Assembly (NCBI RefSeq): GCF_000321045.1
Contig: NZ_HE578945.1
Coordinates: forward strand, 1,955,735 to 1,993,973
Source: Phytobacter massiliensis JC163
GTDB lineage: Bacteria; Pseudomonadota; Gammaproteobacteria; Enterobacterales; Enterobacteriaceae
Reading direction: 5' to 3'
Length of the DNA stretch: 38,239 nucleotides
Part shown: positions 18,604-26,935 of the stretch, piece by piece
Layout of the letters: every line of letters begins with the position of its first letter
How positions within the stretch are numbered: the stretch's first letter is position 1
Program-made: the position numbers and the translations under genes
The notes under the pieces: generated by a model
The model's input: only the letters and a program-made list of their open reading frames with translations
Database searches by the model: none
Told to the model about the DNA's origin: nothing

Positions 18604-20652
18604 ATGAGTCGCAAGCAAATGGCGCTGTTTGAACCATCACTGGTCGCTCAGGCGCTTAAGGATGCTGTTAAAAAATTAAGCCCCCATACCCAGTGGCGTA
18701 ATCCGGTCATGTTTATTGTCTGGACAGGCAGCCTGCTGACCACCCTGATTACGTTGATGATGGCGGCAGGCCAGATGCCGGGCAATCCTCTGTTCAGCGG
18801 GGCGATAAGCATCTGGCTATGGGTAACGGTGCTGTTCGCCAACGTTGCCGAAGCGCTGGCCGAGGGGCGCAGTAAAGCCCAGGCCAACAGCCTCAAAGGG
18901 GTGAAAAAGACCGCTTTCGCCAGGAAGCTGCGCGCGCCGCGTCACGACAGTGAAAGCGAGTCGGTGCCAGCGGCGCAGCTGCGTAAAGGGGATATCGTGC
19001 TGGTGGAAGCTGGCGACATTATTCCCTGCGACGGCGAAGTGATTGAGGGCGGCGCGTCGGTGGATGAAAGCGCCATTACCGGCGAGTCCGCGCCGGTGAT
19101 TCGTGAGTCGGGGGGCGACTTCGCCTCCGTCACCGGCGGCACGCGCATTCTCTCCGACTGGCTGGTGATCCAGTGCAGCGTCAACCCCGGCGAGACCTTC
19201 CTTGACCGGATGATAGCCATGGTGGAAGGCGCGCAGCGGCGCAAAACCCCCAATGAAATCGCGCTCACCATTCTGCTGGTGGCCCTGACCATTGTCTTTC
19301 TGCTGGCGACCGCCACCCTCTGGCCCTTCTCCGCTTACGGCGGCACGGCGGTCAGCGTCACCGTACTGGTGGCGCTGCTGGTCTGCCTGATCCCCACCAC
19401 TATCGGCGGCCTGCTGTCGGCCATTGGCGTTGCCGGAATGAGCCGGATGCTCGGGGCGAACGTGATTGCCACCAGCGGACGGGCGGTTGAAGCGGCAGGA
19501 GATGTGGATGTCCTGCTCCTTGATAAGACCGGGACCATCACGCTGGGCAATCGCCAGGCCTCAGAATTCCTGCCGGCGCAGGGCGTGGATGAACGGACGC
19601 TGGCCGATGCGGCGCAGCTCTCATCACTGGCGGACGAAACCCCGGAAGGCCGCAGCATTGTGATACTGGCTAAACAGCGTTTCAACCTGCGCGAGCGGGA
19701 CGTTCAAAGCCTGCAGGCCACTTTCGTCCCCTTCACCGCCCAGACCCGGATGAGCGGTATTAACGTACAGGGGCGGACTATCCGTAAAGGCTCTGTTGAC
19801 GCCATTCGCCGCCATATTGCCGCCAACAACGGCCAGTTTCCCGCCGATGTCGACGCGCAGGTTGAGCAGGTGGCGCGACTGGGAGCCACGCCGCTGGTGG
19901 TGGCCGAAGGGGCGCGGGTGCTGGGCATTATTGTGCTAAAGGATATCGTCAAAGGCGGCATTAAAGAGCGCTTCGCCCAGCTGCGTAAAATGGGGATCAA
20001 AACGGTGATGATCACCGGGGATAACCGGCTGACGGCTGCGGCTATCGCCGCCGAAGCGGGGGTGGATGATTTCCTTGCCGAGGCGACGCCGGAAGCGAAA
20101 CTGGCGCTGATCCGCCAGTATCAGTCCGAAGGTCGGCTGGTGGCGATGACCGGCGATGGCACCAACGACGCCCCGGCGCTGGCGCAGGCGGACGTGGCCG
20201 TCGCCATGAACTCCGGCACCCAGGCGGCGAAAGAGGCTGGCAATATGGTGGATCTGGACTCCAACCCCACCAAACTGATCGAGGTGGTGCATATTGGCAA
20301 ACAGATGCTGATGACCCGCGGCTCCCTGACGACATTCAGTATCGCTAACGATGTCGCCAAGTATTTCGCCATTATCCCCGCCGCGTTTGCCACAACCTAC
20401 CCGCAGCTCAATGCGCTGAATATCATGCATCTGCACTCCCCTGCCTCGGCCATCCTGAGCGCGGTGATTTTTAACGCCCTGATCATTATTTTCCTGATTC
20501 CGCTGGCGCTGAGGGGGGTGAGCTACAAGCCGCTGAGCGCCCAGGCAATGCTGCGGCGTAACCTGTGGATTTATGGTCTGGGCGGGCTGGTGGTGCCCTT
20601 TATCGGCATCAAACTTATCGACCTGCTGCTGACCCTGTTCGGCGTGGCATAA
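18604..20652 (+). CDS. kdpB: Potassium-transporting ATPase ATP-binding subunit KdpB
   Basis: P-type (P1A) ATPase subunit that couples ATP hydrolysis to K+ import through KdpA. The start [12 protein letters not shown] gives 682 residues, the E. coli length; an ATG five codons earlier is less likely. D307 in DKTGTIT is the phosphorylated aspartate. TGES in the actuator domain, the [10 protein letters not shown] nucleotide-binding segment and [20 protein letters not shown] in the P-domain are intact. Several transmembrane helices flank the cytosolic domains. Confidence 0.98.
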   Translation: MSRKQMALFEPSLVAQALKDAVKKLSPHTQWRNPVMFIVWTGSLLTTLITLMMAAGQMPGNPLFSGAISIWLWVTVLFANVAEALAEGRSKAQANSLKGVKKTAFARKLRAPRHDSESESVPAAQLRKGDIVLVEAGDIIPCDGEVIEGGASVDESAITGESAPVIRESGGDFASVTGGTRILSDWLVIQCSVNPGETFLDRMIAMVEGAQRRKTPNEIALTILLVALTIVFLLATATLWPFSAYGGTAVSVTVLVALLVCLIPTTIGGLLSAIGVAGMSRMLGANVIATSGRAVEAAGDVDVLLLDKTGTITLGNRQASEFLPAQGVDERTLADAAQLSSLADETPEGRSIVILAKQRFNLRERDVQSLQATFVPFTAQTRMSGINVQGRTIRKGSVDAIRRHIAANNGQFPADVDAQVEQVARLGATPLVVAEGARVLGIIVLKDIVKGGIKERFAQLRKMGIKTVMITGDNRLTAAAIAAEAGVDDFLAEATPEAKLALIRQYQSEGRLVAMTGDGTNDAPALAQADVAVAMNSGTQAAKEAGNMVDLDSNPTKLIEVVHIGKQMLMTRGSLTTFSIANDVAKYFAIIPAAFATTYPQLNALNIMHLHSPASAILSAVIFNALIIIFLIPLALRGVSYKPLSAQAMLRRNLWIYGLGGLVVPFIGIKLIDLLLTLFGVA

Positions 20653-20664
20653 GAGGGATTAAAA

Positions 20665-21240
20665 ATGAAGTTGCTTCGTTCCGCGTTTCTGCTTTTACTC
20701 ATGATGACGTTGATAACCGGCGGCCTCTATCCGCTGGCCGCCACCGCGCTGGGGCAGTGGCTTTTTCCTGACCAGGCTAACGGCTCGTTGATCCGCCAGG
20801 GCGACAGCGTGCGGGGTTCACGGCTGATTGGGCAGAACTTTACCGCGCCGGGATATTTTCATGGCCGCCCTTCCGCCACCGCCGATGCCCCCTATAATCC
20901 GATGGCGTCCGGCGGCAGTAACCTGGCCGCCAGCAACCCGGCGCTGGACAACGCCGTAGCCGCGCGTATCGGGCAGCTGCGGGCCGAAAACCCGCAGGCG
21001 GACGCCGCCGTTCCGCTGGAGCTTATTACCGCCTCGGCGAGCGGGCTGGATAATAACCTGACGCCGCAGGCGGCAGGCTGGCAGGTGCCAAGAGTGGCGC
21101 AGGCCCGCGGCCTTTCCGCCGACGCCGTCCGGCAGCTGATAGTGGAGCACACCACCCGACCGCTGGTCAGCGTCACTGGCCAGCCGGTGGTGAACATTGT
21201 TGAACTCAATCTGGCGCTGGACGCGCTCAAGGATAACTAA
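20665..21240 (+). CDS. kdpC: Potassium-transporting ATPase subunit KdpC
   Basis: Periplasmic-facing, single-span subunit of 191 residues (190 in E. coli) needed for assembly and high K+ affinity of the Kdp pump. One N-terminal transmembrane segment (about residues 5-28) is followed by the conserved [47 protein letters not shown] and [13 protein letters not shown] blocks. It follows kdpB after 12 bases with an AGAGGGATT ribosome-binding site. kdpD starts 3 bases after its stop, so pump and sensor are in one transcript. Confidence 0.97.
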   Translation: MKLLRSAFLLLLMMTLITGGLYPLAATALGQWLFPDQANGSLIRQGDSVRGSRLIGQNFTAPGYFHGRPSATADAPYNPMASGGSNLAASNPALDNAVAARIGQLRAENPQADAAVPLELITASASGLDNNLTPQAAGWQVPRVAQARGLSADAVRQLIVEHTTRPLVSVTGQPVVNIVELNLALDALKDN

Positions 21241-21243
21241 ACC

Positions 21244-23931
21244 ATGACCGACGAGCCTTCGCGCCCGGACCCTGACCGGCTGCTGGAAGCGACTTCAACG
21301 CCCCACCGGGGCAAACTGAAAATCTTCTTCGGCGCCTGCGCCGGGGTGGGCAAGACGTTTGCCATGCTGCAGGAGGCGCAGCGGCTGCGGGCGCAGGGGC
21401 TGGATATTGTCGTCGGGGTGGTGGAAACGCATGGCCGCAAGGAGACGGCCGCCCTGCTGGAAGGGCTGACCCTATTGCCCGCAAAACGCATCGCTCATCG
21501 TGGGCGACTTATTGAAGCCTTCGATCTGGACGCCGCCCTTGCGCGGCGTCCGGCGCTGATTCTGATGGATGAGCTGGCGCACAGCAATGCCCCCGGCTCG
21601 CGGCACCCGAAGCGCTGGCAGGATGTCGAGGAGCTTCTTGAGGCGGGCATCGACGTCCTGACCACCGTAAACGTACAGCATCTGGAAAGCCTGAATAATG
21701 TGGTCAGCGGCGTTACCGGCGTGCAGATCCGTGAAACCGTACCCGACCCCTTTTTTGACGCTGCCGACGAAATTGTGCTGGTGGATCTCCCCCCCGATGA
21801 CCTGCGCCAGCGGCTGCATGAGGGCAAGGTTTACATTGGCGGCCAGGCTGAACGGGCCATTGAGAACTTCTTTCGCAAGGGCAACCTCATTGCCCTGCGC
21901 GAGCTGGCGCTTCGGCGCACGGCTGACCGGGTGGACGTTCAGATGCGCGCCTGGCGCGATCGGCTGGGTGAGGAAAAGGTCTGGCACACCCGTGACGCCA
22001 TCCTGCTGTGCGTCGGTCACGGCGCAGGCAATGAAAAACTGATCCGCACCGCAGCCCGTCTGGCGGCGAAGCTGGGCAGCGTCTGGCACGCCGTCTACGT
22101 GGAAACCCCGGCGCTGCATAAACTGCCCGAACAAAAGCGGCGGGCGATTCTGGCCGCGCTGCGCCTGGCCCAGGAGCTGGGCGCGGAGACGGCAACCCTT
22201 GCCGATCCGGCAGAAGATAAAGCCGTTCTGCGCTATGCCCGTGAACACAACCTCGGCAAAATCATCATTGGCAGGCGGCGCAAGCGCTACTGGCTCAGCG
22301 GCGAATCCTTTGCTGACCGCCTGGCGCGCCGCGCGCCGGATCTCGATCTGATTATTATCGCCCCTGACGATGCGCCGGTGAGCCTGCCGACGCGCCCCTC
22401 TGACAATCGCCCCGCCGGAGAAAAGTGGCGCGTACAGCTTAAAGGCTGCGCCGTCGCGCTGGCCCTGTGCACCGTCATCACCCTGGCCGCCATGCAGTGG
22501 CTGCTGGCGTTCGACGCCGCCAATCTGGTGATGCTCTACCTGCTGGGGGTGGTGGTCATTGCCCTGCGTTACGGACGCTGGCCTTCGGTGTTCGCCACGG
22601 TGATTAATGTCGCCAGCTTCGATCTCTTTTTTATCGCCCCGCGCGGGACGCTGGCGGTGTCGGACGTGCAGTATCTGCTGACCTTCGGGGTGATGCTGAC
22701 GGTGGGGCTGGTCATCGGCAATTTAACCGCCGGGGTGCGTTACCAGGCCCGCGTCGCTCGCTACCGGGAACAGCGCACCCGCCACCTTTATGAGATGTCT
22801 AAAGCGCTTGCCGCCGGGCGCAGCAAGGCGGCGATCGCCGCCACCAGCGAGGCGTTTATCCGCTCGACCTTTGACGCCCGCAGCCAATTGCTGCTGCCGG
22901 ATGATGAAGGCAAACTGGCTCCCGTTACCGACAGCCACGAAATCAGCTCGTGGGATGATGCTATTGCCCGCTGGAGTTTTGACAAAGGCCAGCCTGCGGG
23001 CGCGGGCACCGACACCCTGCCCGGCGTGCCGTATCAAATTTTACCGCTGAAAAGCGCGAATAAAACGCTGGGGCTGGTGGTCGTGGAGCCCGCTAACTTA
23101 CGCCTGCTGATGATCCCGGAGCAGCAGCGGCTGCTGGAAACCTTCACCCTGCTGGCGGCCAGCGCCCTTGAGCGACAGGCGCTGGCCGCCAGCGAAGAGC
23201 AGGCGCGGCTCGCCAGCGAGCGGGAGAGTATCCGCAACGCCCTACTGGCGGCCCTCTCCCACGACTTACGCACGCCGCTGACCGTGCTGTTTGGCCAGGC
23301 GGAGATCCTGACGCTGGATCTTGCCAGCGAAGGCTCGAAACATGCGCCGCAGGCCAGTGAAATCCGCCAGCATGTGCTGAATACCACCCGGCTGGTCAAT
23401 AATCTGCTGGATATGGCGCGCATTCAGTCCGGGGGGTTTAATTTACGCAAAGAGTGGCTGACGCTGGAAGAACTGGTGGGCAGCGCACTCAAAACACTGG
23501 AGCCGGGGCTCGACGGGCAGCATATTCTGTTAAATCTGCCCGACCCGCTGTTGCTGGTGCAGGTTGACGGCCCGCTGTTCGAGCGGGTGCTGATTAATTT
23601 ACTGGAGAACGCGGTGAAATATGCCGGCCACCGGGCCGATATTGGCATTAACGCCCGGCATGACGCGCGGCAGCTGACGCTGGAGGTGTGGGATAACGGG
23701 CCGGGTATTCCTGCGGGCCAGGAGCAGGCCATTTTCGCCAAGTTTGCTCGCGGCAATAAAGAGTCGGCAATACCCGGCGTGGGGCTGGGACTGGCGATTT
23801 GTCAGGCGATTGTCGAAGTGCATGGCGGCACCATCTCGGCGGCAAACCGTCCGCAGGGCGGCGCGACTTTTCGTGTTACACTGCCGCTGGACGCTCCCCC
23901 GCAACTGGATGAACTCGCCGAGGTGCTGTGA
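21244..23931 (+). CDS. kdpD: Sensor histidine kinase/phosphatase KdpD
   Basis: Inner-membrane sensor of K+ limitation and ionic stress that phosphorylates KdpE. It has 895 residues (894 in E. coli). The N-terminal KdpD domain carries the Walker A motif GACAGVGKT at residues 30-38 and a Walker B-like LILMDELAH. A Usp-like domain follows at about 250-375. Four close transmembrane helices lie at about 400-500, then a GAF-like region. The kinase core has H673 in LSHDLRTPLT, the N-box ENAVKYAG, and G-boxes DNGPGIPAG and GVGLGLAIC. The Usp region has GRRRKRYWLSGES where E. coli has a different basic stretch. It overlaps kdpE by 4 bases. Confidence 0.98.
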   Translation: MTDEPSRPDPDRLLEATSTPHRGKLKIFFGACAGVGKTFAMLQEAQRLRAQGLDIVVGVVETHGRKETAALLEGLTLLPAKRIAHRGRLIEAFDLDAALARRPALILMDELAHSNAPGSRHPKRWQDVEELLEAGIDVLTTVNVQHLESLNNVVSGVTGVQIRETVPDPFFDAADEIVLVDLPPDDLRQRLHEGKVYIGGQAERAIENFFRKGNLIALRELALRRTADRVDVQMRAWRDRLGEEKVWHTRDAILLCVGHGAGNEKLIRTAARLAAKLGSVWHAVYVETPALHKLPEQKRRAILAALRLAQELGAETATLADPAEDKAVLRYAREHNLGKIIIGRRRKRYWLSGESFADRLARRAPDLDLIIIAPDDAPVSLPTRPSDNRPAGEKWRVQLKGCAVALALCTVITLAAMQWLLAFDAANLVMLYLLGVVVIALRYGRWPSVFATVINVASFDLFFIAPRGTLAVSDVQYLLTFGVMLTVGLVIGNLTAGVRYQARVARYREQRTRHLYEMSKALAAGRSKAAIAATSEAFIRSTFDARSQLLLPDDEGKLAPVTDSHEISSWDDAIARWSFDKGQPAGAGTDTLPGVPYQILPLKSANKTLGLVVVEPANLRLLMIPEQQRLLETFTLLAASALERQALAASEEQARLASERESIRNALLAALSHDLRTPLTVLFGQAEILTLDLASEGSKHAPQASEIRQHVLNTTRLVNNLLDMARIQSGGFNLRKEWLTLEELVGSALKTLEPGLDGQHILLNLPDPLLLVQVDGPLFERVLINLLENAVKYAGHRADIGINARHDARQLTLEVWDNGPGIPAGQEQAIFAKFARGNKESAIPGVGLGLAICQAIVEVHGGTISAANRPQGGATFRVTLPLDAPPQLDELAEVL

Positions 23932-24605
23932 TTAACGTACTTATTGTCGAAGACGAACAGGCCATCCGCCGCTTTCTGCGCACCGCGCTGGAAGGCGAAG
24001 GGTTACGGGTGTATGAAGCGGATAACATGCAGCGCGGTCTTATCGAAGCGGCGACCCGCAAACCGGACCTGGTGATCCTTGATCTCGGCCTGCCGGACGG
24101 CGACGGTCTCGACTTTATCCGCGACCTGCGCCAGTGGAGCCAGATGCCGGTCATTGTGCTCTCCGCCCGCACGGAAGAGACGGATAAAATCGCCGCGCTG
24201 GACGCCGGGGCCGATGACTACCTCAGCAAACCCTTTGGCATTGGCGAACTGCAGGCGCGCCTGCGGGTGGCGCTGCGCCGCCAGGCAGGCTCCCAGCCCG
24301 GCGAGCCTGTCGTCACGTTTGGCGATATTCGCGTCGACCTCGCCGCTCGCCGCATTGTGCGCGGCGAGGAGGAAATCCACCTGACGCCCATTGAGTTTCG
24401 CCTGCTGGCGGTGCTGCTTAACAACCACGGTAAGGTATTGACTCAACGCCAGCTCTTAAGCCAGGTATGGGGGCCGAACGCCGTTGAGCATAGCCACTAC
24501 TTACGCATCTATATGGGCCATCTGCGCCAGAAGCTGGAAGCGGACCCCGCCCGCCCCCGCCACCTGTTAACGGAAACCGGTATTGGCTACCGCTTTATGC
24601 TATAG
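23928..24605 (+). CDS. kdpE: Response regulator KdpE (OmpR family)
   Basis: DNA-binding activator of kdpFABC, phosphorylated by KdpD. It has 225 residues, the E. coli length. It starts at GTG inside the kdpD stop (GTGA overlap), giving strict translational coupling. The receiver domain has D52 in LDLGLPDGDG as phosphoacceptor and K101 in SKPFG. The C-terminal winged-helix domain includes HLTPIEFRLLAVLLNN, TQRQLLSQVWG and HYLRIYMGHLRQKLE. Its expected target site is at 16716-16736. Confidence 0.98.
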   Translation: MINVLIVEDEQAIRRFLRTALEGEGLRVYEADNMQRGLIEAATRKPDLVILDLGLPDGDGLDFIRDLRQWSQMPVIVLSARTEETDKIAALDAGADDYLSKPFGIGELQARLRVALRRQAGSQPGEPVVTFGDIRVDLAARRIVRGEEEIHLTPIEFRLLAVLLNNHGKVLTQRQLLSQVWGPNAVEHSHYLRIYMGHLRQKLEADPARPRHLLTETGIGYRFML

Positions 24606-24610
24606 CGTTC

Positions 24611-25615
24611 TTAAAGCACTGAAAGCACTATCTTTCCTCTGATATGTCCGCGTGCCGCCCGTTCATGGGCCTGCCGGGCGTCGGCCAGGGGGTAAACGCT
24701 GTCGATAGCCACCTGCAATACCCCTCTGTCAAACAAACCGGCAAGCTCTGCCAGCTGCGCTCCGCTGGAGCGCACCTGCGTTGTGGAAACGGTGACGCCC
24801 CGCCTGGCGGCTTCATCGATGGCTGAAAAACCAAGGGGAAAAATCGGGAACAGCGCGCCGCCGCGCCTGAGGGTGGGTAAAAAACGGCCCGCGTCAGGAC
24901 CGCCCGGCGCATCGATCACCAGGTCTATTTCGCTGACCACATCCCATGCAGCGGTCTTTGTATAATCGATAAACCTATCTGCACCCAGCTCTCGCAGGAA
25001 CGTCTCATGTGTGCCCGACGCTACCGCGATAACCTGCGCCCCCTGCCATTTTGCCAGCTGTACGGCGAAATGGCCGACGCCGCCAGCGGCGCCGTTAATG
25101 AGCACGGTTTTGCCCGTAAGCGCAACGGGCTGATGGGGGGCTGGCTGCAGCGGGTTCTGCACATCGTCTGCCGATGCAATCATAAACTGCCAGGCGGTGA
25201 GCAGCGACATTGGCGCAGCGGCGGCATGAAGATGATCCAGCCGCGCCGGCTTACGGGCTACCTGCGATGCCGGCACGCTTACGTATTGCGCATAAGCTCT
25301 GCATTCGCCCGCGGCGCCCTCCGGGAAACGTACCATCGAGTAAACCGCCTCCCCCAAGGAAAAATCCGTGACGTCGTCGGCAACGGCGGCAATCACGCCT
25401 GAGATGTCCGTGCCCAAAATCAACGGGAAGCTGACCTCCGGACGCCACTCGGGCGGCAGCGTTTTATAGCCATCCCGTAAATACCAGTCCGGCGGATTAA
25501 GGCCGACAGCATGTACCCGCACCAGCACCTCTCCAGCCCGCAGCGCTGGCACTGGCGCGTCTTCATAGCGCAGTACATCCGGCCCGCCGAATGCATATTG
25601 TTGAATCGCTTTCAT
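24611..25615 (-). CDS. Zinc-independent MDR-family NADP-dependent oxidoreductase
   Basis: Medium-chain dehydrogenase/reductase related to quinone oxidoreductase or enoyl-reductase-type enzymes; the substrate cannot be told from sequence. The start MKAIQQYAFGGPDVL gives 334 residues. An ATG two codons upstream (25621) is also possible with the shared GGGAGGAAG site. The N-terminal GroES-like domain ends near residue 125 and lacks the structural zinc cysteines. The Rossmann motif NGAAGGVGHFAVQLAK is followed by DRFIDYTK, typical of this group. It is divergent from a TetR regulator with a strong palindrome between them, so it is probably that regulator's target. It is convergent with kdpE, with only 5 bases between stops. 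Confidence 0.9.
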   Translation of the reverse strand: MKAIQQYAFGGPDVLRYEDAPVPALRAGEVLVRVHAVGLNPPDWYLRDGYKTLPPEWRPEVSFPLILGTDISGVIAAVADDVTDFSLGEAVYSMVRFPEGAAGECRAYAQYVSVPASQVARKPARLDHLHAAAAPMSLLTAWQFMIASADDVQNPLQPAPHQPVALTGKTVLINGAAGGVGHFAVQLAKWQGAQVIAVASGTHETFLRELGADRFIDYTKTAAWDVVSEIDLVIDAPGGPDAGRFLPTLRRGGALFPIFPLGFSAIDEAARRGVTVSTTQVRSSGAQLAELAGLFDRGVLQVAIDSVYPLADARQAHERAARGHIRGKIVLSVL

Positions 25616-25652
25616 GGTCATACTTCCTCCCGGCAGCAAAGTGCGTTATTTT

Positions 25653-25692
25653 AACGGAGCAGTGTTCCGAATATGCGGAACACTGCTCCGTT
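25653..25692. promoter_or_regulatory. Perfect palindrome, probable TetR operator
   Basis: AACGGAGCAGTGTTCCG (25653-25669) and CGGAACACTGCTCCGTT (25676-25692) are exact reverse complements separated by AATATG. The site fills the gap between the divergent MDR and TetR genes, 37 bases from one start and 14 from the other. This is where a TetR-family repressor would control both. The assignment is inference from position and symmetry. Confidence 0.8.
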
Positions 25693-25706
25693 TGTCAAGG
25701 AGACCT

Positions 25707-26252
25707 ATGCGCGCCGATGCCAGAAAAAATTACGATCACCTGCTTGCCGTTGCCCGCGATCTCTTCGCTGAGCAAGGCGCTGATGCCTCACTGCGTGATA
25801 TAGCACGCAGAGCGGAAGTGGGTCTGGGAACGTTATATCGCCATTTTCCGAACCGCGAGGCCTTACTGGAGGCCCTGCTGCGTTCAAGTTTTGCCGACCT
25901 GGCTGCCCGCGCGGAGAGGTTGCAAGCGGCAGACGATCCCGGTGAAGCGCTGCGGGCATGGTTGCAGGAGATGATTACTTTTACCCACCGGCATCGGGGT
26001 ATTCTAACCCCGATGATGAGCGCTATCGAAGATCCCTCCTCCGCACTCCACGCTTCCTGCGTGACGCTGAGAACGGCCGGCGCGGCGCTGCTTGCCCGTG
26101 CGCAGGCGGCAGGTGTCGCCCGTCCCGATCTTGATGGCGATATGCTGTTTGATCTTATCGCTGCGCTGGCCTGGCTGCGGGAGCAGCCGTCGCACGCGCA
26201 GCGCGCCGAACGGCTGTTCAGCCTGATTACCGGCGCGGTGCTGGCTGTATAA
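25707..26252 (+). CDS. TetR/AcrR-family transcriptional regulator
   Basis: Ligand-responsive repressor of 181 residues. The start MRADARKNYDHLLAVA is chosen because of the adjacent CAAGGAGACCT and because the in-frame sequence upstream runs through the operator palindrome. The N-terminal helix-turn-helix domain reads ARDLFAEQGADASLRDIARR, then AEVGLGTLYRHFPNREALLEALL, the standard TetR_N pattern. The C-terminal ligand domain (about residues 75-181) resembles the group annotated as SbtR/TetR_C_33 type, with low certainty. It is divergent from the MDR gene and probably autoregulated. The pair is absent at this position in E. coli, where kdpE adjoins the speF leader. Confidence 0.93.
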   Translation: MRADARKNYDHLLAVARDLFAEQGADASLRDIARRAEVGLGTLYRHFPNREALLEALLRSSFADLAARAERLQAADDPGEALRAWLQEMITFTHRHRGILTPMMSAIEDPSSALHASCVTLRTAGAALLARAQAAGVARPDLDGDMLFDLIAALAWLREQPSHAQRAERLFSLITGAVLAV

Positions 26253-26257
26253 AAAAG

Positions 26258-26288
26258 CCCGGCAGGATCCGCCTGCCGGGACTTGTTT
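26258..26288 (+). terminator. Intrinsic terminator of the TetR gene
   Basis: CCCGGCAGG (26258-26266) pairs with CCTGCCGGG (26272-26280) with a 5-base loop, followed by ACTTGTTT. It begins 5 bases after the stop codon. The rest of the 26289-26576 gap is AT-rich and presumably holds the speFL-speF promoter. It includes a small CTTATT/AATAAG hairpin near 26366, but I could not fix -10 and -35 boxes. Confidence 0.85.
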
Positions 26289-26576
26289 ATTATGATATGA
26301 ATGATTATTCATTATTTTTAATTAAGTTCTCAATATCAGAATAATAATCCCGGCCGTCTAAAACTCTTATTTTAAGGAATAAGCTTAATCTCATCGAAAA
26401 TAAAAAAACAATTAAACAACATATAAACAACAAAATGATATCTTACAGCATGATATACATAATCTGAGGGCGCAAACTTTAGAAATGATCGTTTTTTATT
26501 GATCTTCTTCACGGTTAATCTTTATTTCACGGATAAAATAGCCACACTTTCTACTGATCCAGGAAAGGTGAACAAA

Positions 26577-26681
26577 ATGGAAAATAATAGCCGTACAATG
26601 CCTCACATAAGGCGGACAACACATATTATGATGTTTGCCCACCGCAACAGTTTTGACTTTCACTTCTTTAATGCCCGTTAG
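26577..26681 (+). CDS. speFL: Ornithine-sensing leader peptide SpeFL
   Basis: Arrest peptide of 34 residues that controls speF-potE. In E. coli ornithine stalls the ribosome on speFL, which prevents Rho-dependent termination and opens the downstream leader. The sequence starts MENNSRTMPHIRRTTHIMMF and ends NSFDFHFFNAR, differing from recalled E. coli SpeFL at only about three early positions. The C-terminal ornithine-pocket region is unchanged. The ATG is preceded by AGGAAAGGTGAACAAA. It lies 254 bases before speF, the expected layout. The near-identity over the peptide in an otherwise unconserved AT-rich gap argues strongly that it is translated. Confidence 0.93.
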   Translation: MENNSRTMPHIRRTTHIMMFAHRNSFDFHFFNAR

Positions 26682-26817
26682 TCGTTCGACTATGGGCACT
26701 CCAGCATACAGGTCTTCCTGACTCTCTGTATCGCAGGCTAACGCCTGTATCTCATAGTGCTCACTCTGCAAATACCTGACGTACCTGTTACCGGACAGGC
26801 ATGGTTTTTTGCATTCT

Positions 26818-26869
26818 AAAAAAAGCAATTTACTGATTTTTTAATCAGCGGCACCACTTTGCTTTTTTT
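26818..26869 (+). promoter_or_regulatory. speF leader hairpin, possible attenuator
   Basis: AAAAAAAGCAA (26818-26828) is the exact complement of TTGCTTTTTTT (26859-26869), enclosing a second perfect hairpin CTGATT-TTTT-AATCAG (26833-26848). The outer right arm is a U-run, so the transcript could fold into a terminator-like structure 66 bases before speF. Stalling on speFL would be expected to change folding or Rho access here. That role is inference from the E. coli system. Confidence 0.6.
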
Positions 26870-26935
26870 CCGGAGCGATCGATTTCTCTTTCGAGAAATT
26901 GAGGACCTGCTATTACCTGAAATAAAGAGATGAAA

